Below the pieces are notes generated by a model. It made no database searches. It worked only from the letters and a program-made list of their open reading frames with translations, and had not been told where the DNA came from. 56,574 nucleotides of DNA from Flammeovirgaceae bacterium UBA2338 (GTDB taxonomy: Bacteria > Bacteroidota > Bacteroidia > Cytophagales > Cyclobacteriaceae). This document shows, piece after piece, positions 32,709 through 42,436 of this stretch. The translations under genes and the position numbers were made by a program. Within the stretch, counting starts at the first letter, position 1; the number at the start of each line of letters is the position of its first letter. The stretch is from the NCBI GenBank assembly GCA_002344795.1, contig DDUM01000081.1, positions 1 through 56,574 of the forward strand. Direction: 5' to 3'.

Positions 32709-33224
32709 CTACTTGATCAGGATCTTTTCGGGAACGAGGATGGCGTTGGAGAAATAATCCCTCAAAAGGATCAAATCCTTTTGCGCCTCTAACTTTGTAA
32801 AATACTTACCTACTGTTACTCTGAATTTTGGTTGGGTGTACTGAATGTCAGCTTCGAGCTCATCTCCTATGGCCTTTACCATTTTTGCTTTTGCGCCAAG
32901 GGCCTCTTCTCTTTTGGGTCCCGAATATATCTGGATGGTGAAGCCATCAACGAATCTCCTGAGTTGGTTGAGCTTGTCAAGGCTGTCCAACACCATATCC
33001 ACTTTGGCATTGACAGTGTTGGTGGCCGCAAGGATCTGTTTTTGCTCAACAGGATCAGACTGCGTCTCAATAGAATCACTGTCATCTGCTTCATAAGCCG
33101 GGCGCACCAAAGTGAGATCTTCTGTATAGGTATCGTTTGACGAATTAATGCCTGACTGCTGGGCAACACATGAAACCTGTAGGATCAACAAGGTCAGGCT
33201 GAGATTTAGCGTATATTTTTTCAT
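32709..33224 (-). CDS. SPOR-domain lipoprotein
   Basis: A 171-residue exported protein. The ATG at 33224 (MKKYTLNLSL, lipobox QVSC with Cys19) gives a lipoprotein signal peptide; the longer frame to 33275 overlaps secA and has none. The linker (20-90) is Asp/Ser-rich. The C-terminal part, about 92-168 (DGFTIQIYSG, then RVTVGKYFTKLEAQKDLILL), is a SPOR domain. SPOR domains bind denuded septal peptidoglycan, so a role at the division site or outer-membrane tethering is inferred. It starts 30 bp after the secA stop. Confidence 0.85.
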   Translation of the reverse strand: MKKYTLNLSLTLLILQVSCVAQQSGINSSNDTYTEDLTLVRPAYEADDSDSIETQSDPVEQKQILAATNTVNAKVDMVLDSLDKLNQLRRFVDGFTIQIYSGPKREEALGAKAKMVKAIGDELEADIQYTQPKFRVTVGKYFTKLEAQKDLILLRDYFSNAILVPEKILIK

Positions 33225-33253
33225 ACCAATAAATAACTTACGTGGTATCATCT

Positions 33254-36200
33254 CTATTGTTCTATCACTATACATTTTCCATTCTTCACATCGTCCTCCA
33301 CTTTTTTGAACTTCACATCTTTTAATACTTTTCCATCTGTGTACTGAACGCTCACCTTGTCGTTTCTGCCCGCAATTTTCTCGGATTTTACAGGTTGTAT
33401 TTTTTCTTCGACAGCCCGTTCACCACCCTGAGGCTGAGCATGTTGGTGCCCACCCCCCTGAAGCAAAGATCGTGATTCATCCTTTTGTTCCTTAAGCCTT
33501 TCTCTCCTTTGAGATCTGGCTTCCTGCACTTGTTCCGGCTCTCGTACCGGAATATCAGCCTTTATCAAAAACGAAATTGTTTCTTCATTTACCTTAGCAA
33601 TAAAGCGTTTGAAGGCCTCAAATCCTTCAAACTTATAAATAAGGAGCGGATCTTTTTGCTCGTATACAGCATTCTGCACAGACTGTTTTAAGTCATCCAT
33701 GTCACGGAGATGCTCTTTCCATTGTTGGTCAATGATTGCCAGGGTGATCATTTTTTCCATGGCATGAATCAACTCTGCGTTTTTAGTCTCCACACATTTT
33801 TTCAAATCCGCAGCCACTCCAATTTGTTTTACGCCATCAGTAAAGGGGACTAAAATATTTTCAATAGTGGCTCCTCTGGTTTTGTTGATCTCTGTAATAA
33901 CAGGTAGCGCCTTTTCGGCCACTCCTTTATTTTTTTGGTTGTAGTGTTTTAATGCTTCATCATAAAGCTTCTCTGCCAATTGGGTGATGTCGCTCTTCTT
34001 AAATTCTTCTTCATTGACTGTAAAATCAAATCCCAATAGGCTGACCACATTGAGCTTAAAATCACTCAGACTATCCCCTGCTTTTCCATTGGCCACTATA
34101 TCTTCACAGGTGTCATAAAGCATGGTAAGAATATCCAACTTCAAACGCTCACCAAATAATGCATTCTTTCTTCGTTTGTAGATTACCTCGCGCTGTGAGT
34201 TCATCACGTTGTCATACTCCAGCAAGCGTTTGCGTATTCCAAAGTTATTTTCCTCTACTTTTTTCTGAGCACGTTCTATTGAGTTGGTCACCATAGAGTG
34301 AGAAATTACTTCTCCCTCTTTTAGGCCTAATTTATCCATGATACGGGCTATGCGCTCAGGCATAAATAATCGCATCAGGTTATCCTCAAGCGAAACATAA
34401 AATCTGGATGACCCCGGGTCTCCTTGGCGGCCAGCCCTACCTCTAAGCTGCCTGTCTACTCTTCTGGATTCGTGGCGCTCTGTACCAAGTATGGCCAATC
34501 CCCCGGCAGCTTTGGATTCAGGAGCCAGTTTAATGTCAGTTCCACGACCCGCCATGTTAGTGGCAATGGTCACACTACCTGGTTTTCCCGCTTCAGCGAC
34601 TACCTCTGCTTCCTTTTGATGCTGCTTTGCATTAAGAACCTGGTGTTTGATCTTCTTCAATTGAAGCATTCTGCTTATTAATTCAGAAATTTCGACAGAC
34701 GTAGTACCTACAAGTACAGGTCTTCCTGCTTCTGTAAGGTTTACGATCTCATCTACGACTGCATTAAACTTTTCTCTTACGGTTTTAAATACCATATCAT
34801 CCATATCATTCCTGATGATAGGTTTGTTGGTAGGAATAACCACCACATCGAGTTTATAAATATCCCAAAGCTCTCCCGCTTCTGTTTCTGCAGTACCTGT
34901 CATACCCGCAAGCTTGTGGTACATTCTAAAGTAGTTCTGCAACGTGATGGTGGCATAGGTTTGAGTGGCGTCCTCCACCTTCACATTTTCTTTTGCTTCG
35001 ATCGCCTGATGCAAGCCATCAGAGTATCTTCTTCCATCTAAAACCCTGCCTGTTTGCTCATCTACAATTTTAACTTTGCCATCCACGATAATGTATTCGG
35101 TATCCCTCTCGAATAGTGTATAAGCTTTGAGCAATTGGTTGATGCTGTGAATGCGCTGGGCTTTGGCGGTATAATCTCTTATTAATTCTTCTTTTTTCTG
35201 AAAACGTTCTTCGTTGGTGAGCCCTTCATCTTTTTCAATTTTATCCAGCTCAAGGCCAATTTCAGGGAGAATAAAAAACTTTGGATCCTCACCTTCACCT
35301 GTAATCAGGTCAAGTCCATTGTCAGTAAGATCGATGGTGTTATCTTTTTCATCGATGGTGAAGAAGAGGGGTTTATCAGCCTCAGGCATCATCTTCTTAT
35401 TGTCCTGGAGGTAGAAATTTTCAGTTTTTTGAAGAATATTTCTGATGCCTGTTTCGCTAAGAAATTTGATGACAGGCTTATGTTTTGGCATACCGCGAAA
35501 TGAACGGAATAAAGCCAGTCCGCCATCTTTTTCATTACCTTCTGCAATGGCCTTTTTCGCTTCATTTAATAGTTGATTAACTAATTTTTTCTGAGCTTCT
35601 ACAATTTTGTGAATACGAGGTTTCAAATCATAGAATTCGTGTTCATCCCCTTTAGGGATAGGGCCAGAAATGATTAAGGGTGTTCTTGCTTCATCCACCA
35701 GCACACTATCCACCTCATCCACCATGGCATAGTGATGACCTCTTCGCTGCACAAGCTCTTCCGGGTCACGGGCCATATTATCACGCAGGTAATCAAAACC
35801 AAATTCATTATTGGTTCCATAAGTAATATCCGCTTCGTAGGCCTTCCTCCTTTCAGTGGAGTTGGGTTGATGTTTATCAATACAATCAACTGTAAGCCCG
35901 TGGAACTGAAACAATGGAGCCATCCATTCACTGTCGCGCTGGGCCAGGTAATTATTTACGGTTACAATATGCACTCCTCTTCTGGCAAGTGCATTCAAGA
36001 AGGTAGGGAAGGTAGCCACCAAGGTTTTTCCTTCACCGGTAGCCATCTCAGCAATTTTTCCCTGGTGAAGTACGATGCCCCCAATAATTTGAACATCGTA
36101 ATGCAACATGTCCCATTTGATGACATTTCCTGCGGCCAACCATTGATTTTTCCAGATTGCTTTCTCTCCTACGATTTTAACATTTTCATGTGTGGCAGCC

Positions 36201-36616
36201 ATTACCCGGTCAAAGTCCTGGGCAGTAACTTCCAGTTCCTCGTTTTCCTTAAAGCGCCTGGCCGTTTCTTTTACGATAGCAAATGCCTGGGGAAGTGCAT
36301 CCAATAAAATGACTTCCAACTCAGTATTTCTTTCCTTTTCAATTCGATCAATGTCAGCGAAAATGGATTCTTTTTCGTTGAGGTCAAGTTCTGGGTGATC
36401 GGTTATTCGCTGGTGTAGTTCAGCAAGCTTGTCGTCAATGTGTTTTAACCTTTGATCAATATGAGATTGGATCTCGTTGGTCTTGCCGCGCAGTTCATCA
36501 TTTGAAATAGAAAGTAATTTTTCACCTTCTGCCTTGGTGAGCTCTACCAGCGGCATGGTACTTTTGACGTCTTTTTGCGATTTTGAGCCTAAGATCTTTG
36601 CAATAAATTTCAGCAT
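33254..36616 (-). CDS. secA: preprotein translocase ATPase SecA
   Basis: The motor that pushes unfolded preproteins through SecYEG; 1120 residues, the large Bacteroidota form. ATEMATGEGKTLVATF-type Walker A, VDEVDSVLVDEARTPL (DEAD-like box), TIATNMAGRGTDIKL and LRGRAGRQGDPGSS are present. The preprotein cross-linking and scaffold domains are larger than in E. coli. The C-terminus ends KVEDDVKNGKCIVIEQ, without the usual Cys-rich SecB/zinc motif. The N-terminal MLKFIAKILGSKSQKDV matches relatives. A -7 box lies about 73 bp upstream. Confidence 0.97.
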   Translation of the reverse strand: MLKFIAKILGSKSQKDVKSTMPLVELTKAEGEKLLSISNDELRGKTNEIQSHIDQRLKHIDDKLAELHQRITDHPELDLNEKESIFADIDRIEKERNTELEVILLDALPQAFAIVKETARRFKENEELEVTAQDFDRVMAATHENVKIVGEKAIWKNQWLAAGNVIKWDMLHYDVQIIGGIVLHQGKIAEMATGEGKTLVATFPTFLNALARRGVHIVTVNNYLAQRDSEWMAPLFQFHGLTVDCIDKHQPNSTERRKAYEADITYGTNNEFGFDYLRDNMARDPEELVQRRGHHYAMVDEVDSVLVDEARTPLIISGPIPKGDEHEFYDLKPRIHKIVEAQKKLVNQLLNEAKKAIAEGNEKDGGLALFRSFRGMPKHKPVIKFLSETGIRNILQKTENFYLQDNKKMMPEADKPLFFTIDEKDNTIDLTDNGLDLITGEGEDPKFFILPEIGLELDKIEKDEGLTNEERFQKKEELIRDYTAKAQRIHSINQLLKAYTLFERDTEYIIVDGKVKIVDEQTGRVLDGRRYSDGLHQAIEAKENVKVEDATQTYATITLQNYFRMYHKLAGMTGTAETEAGELWDIYKLDVVVIPTNKPIIRNDMDDMVFKTVREKFNAVVDEIVNLTEAGRPVLVGTTSVEISELISRMLQLKKIKHQVLNAKQHQKEAEVVAEAGKPGSVTIATNMAGRGTDIKLAPESKAAGGLAILGTERHESRRVDRQLRGRAGRQGDPGSSRFYVSLEDNLMRLFMPERIARIMDKLGLKEGEVISHSMVTNSIERAQKKVEENNFGIRKRLLEYDNVMNSQREVIYKRRKNALFGERLKLDILTMLYDTCEDIVANGKAGDSLSDFKLNVVSLLGFDFTVNEEEFKKSDITQLAEKLYDEALKHYNQKNKGVAEKALPVITEINKTRGATIENILVPFTDGVKQIGVAADLKKCVETKNAELIHAMEKMITLAIIDQQWKEHLRDMDDLKQSVQNAVYEQKDPLLIYKFEGFEAFKRFIAKVNEETISFLIKADIPVREPEQVQEARSQRRERLKEQKDESRSLLQGGGHQHAQPQGGERAVEEKIQPVKSEKIAGRNDKVSVQYTDGKVLKDVKFKKVEDDVKNGKCIVIEQ

Positions 36617-36688
36617 AGAAAAAATGATATATAAACATTCCCGGACGGAGCAGGCATTAGAAGAGCCATTTTGCCATCAAAAGGAGTG

Positions 36689-36696
36689 CAAAGTTA
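36689..36696 (-). promoter_or_regulatory. candidate -7 box of secA (TAACTTTG)
   Basis: An exact TAnnTTTG on the minus strand in the gap between dapF and secA, 72 bp from the secA ATG; no -33 match. Confidence 0.35.
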
Positions 36697-36714
36697 AGGA
36701 TTTCAGAGGTGCAA

Positions 36715-37521
36715 TTATAGTTCCAAGTCCCCTTCAAATACCATTTTGGCAGGTCCAATAAGGAAAACATCGACAAAAGTGGCGGAGATGTTGCCGTTGG
36801 CTGCCAAACCGGTATCTGGTGTGTCTGCCCTGAATTCTACAACTAAATTGCCGCCTTTTACTCTTACCATAATAGGGGATGAATAGCCAGCAAGTGAGGC
36901 TGCAATGGCTGCGGCTGTTACGCCTGTGCCACAAGAGAGCGTTTCATCCTCTACGCCACGTTCATAGGTTCTTACCGCTATGGTATTGTCAGGGAGTAAC
37001 TCGACAAAGTTAGCATTGGTGCCTTGTGGCTTAAAAACATCGCTGTTTCTGACTTTTCGGCCCATTTCCAGCACATTTAGTTGATCCAATTGCTTGACAA
37101 ACCTGACATAATGGGGGGAGCCGGTATCAATAAAATAGGCATCGTTCAATTTTTTGATGCCCCTGACATCACTCATTTTTAAACGAACAGTTTGATCCTT
37201 TAAAATGGAGGCCTGATGCATCCCATCAAAAGCATTAAAAGAGGTGTTTTTATCAATAATGCCCAATGAGGATGCGAATTCCACTGCAGATCGGCAGCCA
37301 TTACCACATAGGCTTTGAGAGCCATCACTGTTGTAGTAGACCATATTAAAATCTGCCTCATCTGAATTTTCAATCAGAATAAGGCCATCGGATCCAACGC
37401 CAAACCTTCGATCGCATATTTTTTTGATTTCATCCTCAGTAAAAGACCTGTTTGCAGAACGGTTGTCGATTAAAACGAAATCATTGCCTGTAGCTTGATA
37501 TTTATGAAAGTGAATTCGCAT
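36715..37521 (-). CDS. dapF: diaminopimelate epimerase
   Basis: Converts LL- to meso-diaminopimelate for lysine and peptidoglycan; 268 residues, cofactor-free. The two catalytic cysteines are Cys72 (LCGNGCRSAVEFA) and Cys197 (LSCGTGVTAAA), in the standard contexts. FHKYQATGNDFVLID is the N-terminal signature. It is encoded downstream of the DUF4834 gene (9-bp gap) and upstream of secA. No other dap genes lie in the window. Confidence 0.96.
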   Translation of the reverse strand: MRIHFHKYQATGNDFVLIDNRSANRSFTEDEIKKICDRRFGVGSDGLILIENSDEADFNMVYYNSDGSQSLCGNGCRSAVEFASSLGIIDKNTSFNAFDGMHQASILKDQTVRLKMSDVRGIKKLNDAYFIDTGSPHYVRFVKQLDQLNVLEMGRKVRNSDVFKPQGTNANFVELLPDNTIAVRTYERGVEDETLSCGTGVTAAAIAASLAGYSSPIMVRVKGGNLVVEFRADTPDTGLAANGNISATFVDVFLIGPAKMVFEGDLEL

Positions 37522-37529
37522 ACTAAGGC

Positions 37530-37742
37530 TTACTTCACTTCTTCGTAGTCTACGTATTCGCCACCTTTGATGTCAGAATTATTCTTACTTTTCGGGGATG
37601 TGCCGTTTACATTTACATTACTACCTGGAGGCCGATAGTGAGTTCGTCTTTGGGAAGAAGTCATACCCAAACCAAAAAACAACCTACCAAATTTTGTCAG
37701 CACATAAATTGTAATCGCTATAATTAATAAGAGTTTCAGCAT
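37530..37742 (-). CDS. DUF4834 family small membrane protein
   Basis: A 70-residue protein with one N-terminal membrane helix (about 2-18) followed by RLFFGLGMTSSQ and a polar, disordered tail ending GGEYVDYEEVK. This matches the Bacteroidota DUF4834 family, function unknown. It is the first gene in an operon with dapF and has a TACCTTTG box about 36 bp upstream of its ATG. The Tyr/Glu-rich end could be a binding motif. Confidence 0.8.
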   Translation of the reverse strand: MLKLLLIIAITIYVLTKFGRLFFGLGMTSSQRRTHYRPPGSNVNVNGTSPKSKNNSDIKGGEYVDYEEVK

Positions 37743-37777
37743 TTTCTCTTCTTCTGTATGGTGTTAGAACTGATAAT

Positions 37778-37785
37778 CAAAGGTA
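37778..37785 (-). promoter_or_regulatory. candidate -7 box of the DUF4834-dapF operon (TACCTTTG)
   Basis: An exact TAnnTTTG on the minus strand, 35 bp before the ATG at 37742. No TTTG at -33. Confidence 0.45.
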
Positions 37786-37854
37786 ATGGTTTCAGGGGAA
37801 AAAGTGTTTTTTCGCTAAAACCTTATAATTTGGCTTTGGCTTACTGTTGAAAAT

Positions 37855-39522
37855 GTGCAAATAACATTGAATGACACTGCTAGTCCCGTAAAATCTGTGC
37901 CTGCTAAATGGGTTTGGTGGGCTTGGCCATTGCTACTTACATTTTTGGTTTCAATTTCTTATGGCTCTTATTACCTAAGAAATTTTACTGATTCGGTGCT
38001 GTTGTATTTGCCTACTCCCTTTGCAATTATCTTGTTGTATTGGTATGGGCCAAGAATGCTTCCCATTATTTTTATCAACGAGATCATTACGCTTCTCCTT
38101 TGGGGCGCGTCAGGTAGTTGGATAAGAATTGTTTTGCTTGCTACCCATGCACCCGTGATGACATATGCTTCATGGTTTTTTTATAAACGCACCAACAAGG
38201 AGGGTCTAAACGATTTACTGAGCTCAACAGACTCCTTTATTCGATTTGTGCTTTTGGGTGTTTTTGTTCCTTTACTGATCAACTCCCTGTTTACCTACCA
38301 CTATTCGTTTCTTAACCACGATTTGTATAAAGTATCCCTAATCTTTCTTGCTGACTTTCTCACGATTATTACAATAGCAACACCTTTGCTTTATTTTCTA
38401 GCTCCCAGAGAAAACAGATTTAGTCTCACTATAGCCAAACCGTTTGCAACAACTACTCTAAAGCAACGTACCCCCAGGGCCATTCAGTTTTGGCTAATTG
38501 TGATTGGGTTTGTGGCCATGATTTTTTTCGTGAATTTTGATCCTTATTGGTATATCTATGGGGTGGTCTCCATTATAGTAGCCATTCAAAGGGGCTTTGC
38601 AACGGTTATTTTGATTAACTGTATCATTTTTGTTCTTAATTACATTCTTCCGGTACTTGACTTCGCAGATATTTTTCTTGCTTCAGAAGGCTCAACGCAA
38701 TCTGTAAGTGTGCATTTAGGAATGTTGGCCATGATTATTTCATCTTCATTGATCGGCAGGGTAATATCAGATCTATGGAATGTTGAGTATCAACTGACGC
38801 AACAAAAAAAGGAATTGGAGAATGCCAATAGTCAACTAACCAAAACCAATTCAGAACTTGATCGATTTGTGTATAGTTTGTCGCACGATATTAGCGCACC
38901 ACTCAAATCAATTAAAGGGTTGGTAAACTTAAGTAGGATTGAGAGCTCTCCGGAACAGAGCACGCTTTATTTATCGAAGATTGATACAAGTATCAATAAA
39001 CTTGAATCATTTATCGCAGAGGTCATTGATTACTCGAGAACGAACCGCAAGGAAATACGCACCGAGAAAATTCATCTTGAAACGGTGGCAAAGGAATTGA
39101 TTGAAGACTTTAAATACCTTGAAAATTTTAAAAGAATTGAGTTCAAGTATGATTTTGTTGTTGAGCACGTGGTTACCGATAAGTTTCTATTAAAGGTTAT
39201 TCTGAGCAACTTGATCTCCAATGCCATCAAGTATCAAAAGGTAAATCCTGAACACATGCCTTTTATTAGTTTGTCTTCCAGTAAAGAGGGTGGGCTTACT
39301 AAGATTATAATTGAGGACAATGGTGAGGGAATTGCGCCTCAATTTCAGGAAAGAATATTTGAAATGTTTTATAGGGGTTCAAACAATTCAACAGGTTCCG
39401 GCCTCGGCCTGTATATCTTAAAAGAGGCCATTGAGAAACTTAATGGAAAAATAGAAATGAATTCAGAGTTGGGACAAGGATCCTCTTTCATCATTTCTAT
39501 CTCATCATCTGCTCAAGTATAG
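37855..39522 (+). CDS. membrane sensor histidine kinase (MASE1-like sensor)
   Basis: A 555-residue kinase. The first about 310 residues are hydrophobic with eight or so helices, resembling a MASE1-type integral sensor. A short coiled coil (QLTQQKKELENANSQLTKT) follows, then HisKA with phospho-acceptor His344 (LSHDISAPLKS). The HATPase domain has N box NLISNAIKYQ, IIEDNGEGI and GSGLGLYILKEA. No receiver domain and no adjacent response regulator gene. The start is GTG at 37855 because a stop lies just upstream; a TTG at 37867 is the alternative. Its end overlaps carB by 18 bp. Confidence 0.85.
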   Translation: MQITLNDTASPVKSVPAKWVWWAWPLLLTFLVSISYGSYYLRNFTDSVLLYLPTPFAIILLYWYGPRMLPIIFINEIITLLLWGASGSWIRIVLLATHAPVMTYASWFFYKRTNKEGLNDLLSSTDSFIRFVLLGVFVPLLINSLFTYHYSFLNHDLYKVSLIFLADFLTIITIATPLLYFLAPRENRFSLTIAKPFATTTLKQRTPRAIQFWLIVIGFVAMIFFVNFDPYWYIYGVVSIIVAIQRGFATVILINCIIFVLNYILPVLDFADIFLASEGSTQSVSVHLGMLAMIISSSLIGRVISDLWNVEYQLTQQKKELENANSQLTKTNSELDRFVYSLSHDISAPLKSIKGLVNLSRIESSPEQSTLYLSKIDTSINKLESFIAEVIDYSRTNRKEIRTEKIHLETVAKELIEDFKYLENFKRIEFKYDFVVEHVVTDKFLLKVILSNLISNAIKYQKVNPEHMPFISLSSSKEGGLTKIIIEDNGEGIAPQFQERIFEMFYRGSNNSTGSGLGLYILKEAIEKLNGKIEMNSELGQGSSFIISISSSAQV

Positions 39523-42318
39523 GTTTCTTTCAGCATAGATGCCCAGGAAGTAATCATCAAGTAAATCATCGATAAAGTAAATGGATTCGCCTGTTGATTT
39601 CATTTCGGGGCCCAGTTCTTTATTTACATCGGGGAATTTATTGAAAGAGAATACTGGAACCTTGATAGCATAACCGTTCTTAGTAGGTTTGAAATCAAAG
39701 TCGGTTACTTTCTTCTCACCCAGCATGATTTTGGTGGCGTAGTTTACATAAGGCTCATCATATGCCTTGCAAATAAATGGAACCGTTCTTGAAGCTCGTG
39801 GATTGGCTTCGATTACATACACCTTGTCGTCTTTGATAGCATATTGTATGTTGATAAGACCAACTGTTTTAAGTGCAACCGCAATTTTTTGGGTATAGTT
39901 TTCAATTTGCTTAATAACAAAGTCTCCAAGATTATAGGGAGGTAAAACAGCATAAGAGTCTCCTGAGTGGATCCCGGCAGGCTCTATGTGCTGCATAATA
40001 CCAATGATGTATACATTCTCTCCATCGCACAAGGCATCAGCTTCAGCTTCTATGGCTCCGTCAAGAAAGTGATCGAGCAATACTTTATTTTCAGGAAGGT
40101 GTTTCCAAATATCAATAATGTGATTCTCTAATTCTTTTTCGTTGATCACAATCTTCATACTTTGGCCACCCAACACATAAGAAGGCCGCACTAAAAGAGG
40201 GAATCCAATTCCTTTTGAAACCTCCAATGCTTCATCCGCATCTGTGGCAACCCCAAATGGAGGATAGGGAATGTCCATTTCTTTCAATAAGGTAGAGAAA
40301 CTTCCACGGTCTTCTGCTAAATCCAATGCCTCATAGGAAGTACCCATTATCTTAATCCCGTATTTGCTGAGTTTTTCTGCAAGTTTTAAGGCTGTTTGCC
40401 CACCCAACTGTACGATTACTCCTTCAGGCTTTTCATGCTCAATGATGTCGTAGATGTGCTCCCAAAAAACAGGTTCGAAGTACAATTTGTCGGCAATATC
40501 AAAATCGGTAGAAACAGTTTCAGGATTACAATTGATCATGATGGTTTCATAACCGCACTCTTTGGCAGCCAATACCCCATGTACACACGAATAGTCGAAC
40601 TCTATGCCTTGTCCAATCCGATTGGGGCCAGACCCTAATACAATTACTTTTTTTCTATCCGATGAAACGGATTCATTCTCTTCACCGAAGGAAGAGTAGT
40701 AATAAGGAGTTTGTGCTTCAAACTCTGCGGCACAAGTATCAACGAGTTTATACACCCGATTGATGTTCATTTCCTTGCGCTTCTTATGCACTTCACTTTC
40801 CAAACATTTGAGCAAATGAGCGATCTGTCTGTCAGCATATCCTTTCTCTTTTGCAGTACGCATGAGTGAAACAGGAAGGGTGTCAATCTCATACTTCCCA
40901 ATTTCTTTTTCCAACTCAATCAGTTCCTCAATTTGCAGTAAAAACCACTTATCAATTTTGGTGAGTGACAAAATGGTTTTCATCGAGATGCCTAACTTCA
41001 TCGCATCATAGATATGAAACAGTCTGTTCCAACTGGGGTTTTCCAGACTATAAAGCAGCTCGTCTTGTTTGGTTAGTTCTTTGCCATCTGCCCCCAGGCC
41101 GTTTCTTCTTATTTCAAGTGATTGACATGCCTTTTGAAGTGCCTCCTGAAAGTTGCGGCCGATACCCATCACTTCTCCCACGGATTTCATCTGTAAGCCC
41201 AACCTTCTATCTGTTCCTGGAAACTTATCAAAATTCCATCGCGGTATTTTTACAATTACATAGTCAAGGGTAGGCTCAAAGTAGGCAGTAGTGTTTCCTG
41301 TAATGGCGTTGCTAAGTTCGTCAAGGTTGTAACCAATGGCGAGTTTGGCAGCAATTTTAGCAATGGGATATCCGGTAGCTTTAGAAGCTAATGCTGATGA
41401 ACGTGAAACCCTTGGATTGATTTCAATGCCAATAATGTCGTCCGTATCTGGATTAACAGAGAACTGCACATTACAACCACCGGCAAATTGTCCAATGCCA
41501 TTCATCATTTTGATGGCCAGATCCCGCATATTTTGATACACGGTGTCAGGAAGTGTCATGGCCGGGGCAACAGTAATACTATCTCCGGTATGGATGCCCA
41601 TCGGGTCGAAATTTTCAATTGAGCATATGATAATAATATTGCCAGACCCATCTCTGAGCAATTCTAGCTCATATTCTTTCCATCCCATTATACTTTGCTC
41701 CACCAATACTTCATGTATGGGGGAAGCATGGAGGCCACGGTTCAGTGCAGCATCAAAATCTTCGGCTCTCTTTACAAAGCCTCCGCCAGAGCCACCCAAT
41801 GTATAAGAGGGTCGAATAACCAATGGGAATCCAATTTCTTGTGCAATTTCTTTTCCTTCAAGGAACGAGGTGGCGGTAGCGCCTTCGCATACACCCACAC
41901 CCAATTCTTTCATTTTCAGACGAAATTTCTCTCTGTCCTCTGTAGTTTCAATGGCTTTAATATCAACACCAATGATTTTAACGCCATAATGCTCCCAAAT
42001 ACCTGCATTCTCACAATCGATGCAAAGGTTGAGGGCCGTTTGGCCACCCATGGTGGGGAGCACTGCATCGATATGATGTTTTTCAAGAATCTCTTTAATA
42101 TATTTTTTCTCCAGTGGCTTTAGATACACATGATCTGCAGTCACCTTATCTGTCATAATGGTGGCTGGATTGGAGTTGATGAGAATTACCTCAATGCCTT
42201 CTTCCCTTAACGACCTGGAGGCCTGGGATCCGGCATAATCAAATTCACAAGCTTGACCAATAATAATGGGGCCGCTCCCAATTATGAGTACGGACCGAAT
42301 ACTTCTATCTCTTGGCAT
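39505..42318 (-). CDS. carB: carbamoyl-phosphate synthase large subunit lacking the MGS allosteric domain
   Basis: Makes carbamoyl phosphate for pyrimidines and arginine together with CarA (not in window). It is 937 residues against 1073 in E. coli: both ATP-grasp halves are present (IGSGPIIIGQACEFDYAGS and LGSGPNRIGQGIEFDYS). The chain ends YAERNLYLSR where the E. coli carbamoyl-phosphate domain ends, so the about 135-residue allosteric MGS domain is missing. No remnant exists downstream, as that DNA encodes an intact kinase on the other strand. UMP/ornithine feedback control is therefore likely lost or moved elsewhere. Confidence 0.95.
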   Translation of the reverse strand: MPRDRSIRSVLIIGSGPIIIGQACEFDYAGSQASRSLREEGIEVILINSNPATIMTDKVTADHVYLKPLEKKYIKEILEKHHIDAVLPTMGGQTALNLCIDCENAGIWEHYGVKIIGVDIKAIETTEDREKFRLKMKELGVGVCEGATATSFLEGKEIAQEIGFPLVIRPSYTLGGSGGGFVKRAEDFDAALNRGLHASPIHEVLVEQSIMGWKEYELELLRDGSGNIIIICSIENFDPMGIHTGDSITVAPAMTLPDTVYQNMRDLAIKMMNGIGQFAGGCNVQFSVNPDTDDIIGIEINPRVSRSSALASKATGYPIAKIAAKLAIGYNLDELSNAITGNTTAYFEPTLDYVIVKIPRWNFDKFPGTDRRLGLQMKSVGEVMGIGRNFQEALQKACQSLEIRRNGLGADGKELTKQDELLYSLENPSWNRLFHIYDAMKLGISMKTILSLTKIDKWFLLQIEELIELEKEIGKYEIDTLPVSLMRTAKEKGYADRQIAHLLKCLESEVHKKRKEMNINRVYKLVDTCAAEFEAQTPYYYSSFGEENESVSSDRKKVIVLGSGPNRIGQGIEFDYSCVHGVLAAKECGYETIMINCNPETVSTDFDIADKLYFEPVFWEHIYDIIEHEKPEGVIVQLGGQTALKLAEKLSKYGIKIMGTSYEALDLAEDRGSFSTLLKEMDIPYPPFGVATDADEALEVSKGIGFPLLVRPSYVLGGQSMKIVINEKELENHIIDIWKHLPENKVLLDHFLDGAIEAEADALCDGENVYIIGIMQHIEPAGIHSGDSYAVLPPYNLGDFVIKQIENYTQKIAVALKTVGLINIQYAIKDDKVYVIEANPRASRTVPFICKAYDEPYVNYATKIMLGEKKVTDFDFKPTKNGYAIKVPVFSFNKFPDVNKELGPEMKSTGESIYFIDDLLDDYFLGIYAERNLYLSR

Positions 42319-42346
42319 TGTGGGGGAGGATTAGATAAATCGGATG

Positions 42347-42354
42347 CAAAAATA
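42347..42354 (-). promoter_or_regulatory. candidate -7 box of carB (TATTTTTG)
   Basis: An exact TAnnTTTG on the minus strand, 28 bp before the carB ATG. No -33 match. Confidence 0.4.
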
Positions 42355-42436
42355 ATGATGATTTGCAGGATATTGGGGTCAATCCGAATAAAATCTCTGA
42401 AATTTTAAAAACTAATTATTGCCTCCTTGATTTTAC

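Noticed and set aside
35732..36307. Open frame of 191 codons on the plus strand
   Set aside because: Wholly antisense to conserved secA; composition of a shadow frame with no start signals.
41695..42123. Open frame of 142 codons on the plus strand
   Set aside because: Antisense to the highly conserved N-terminal half of carB.
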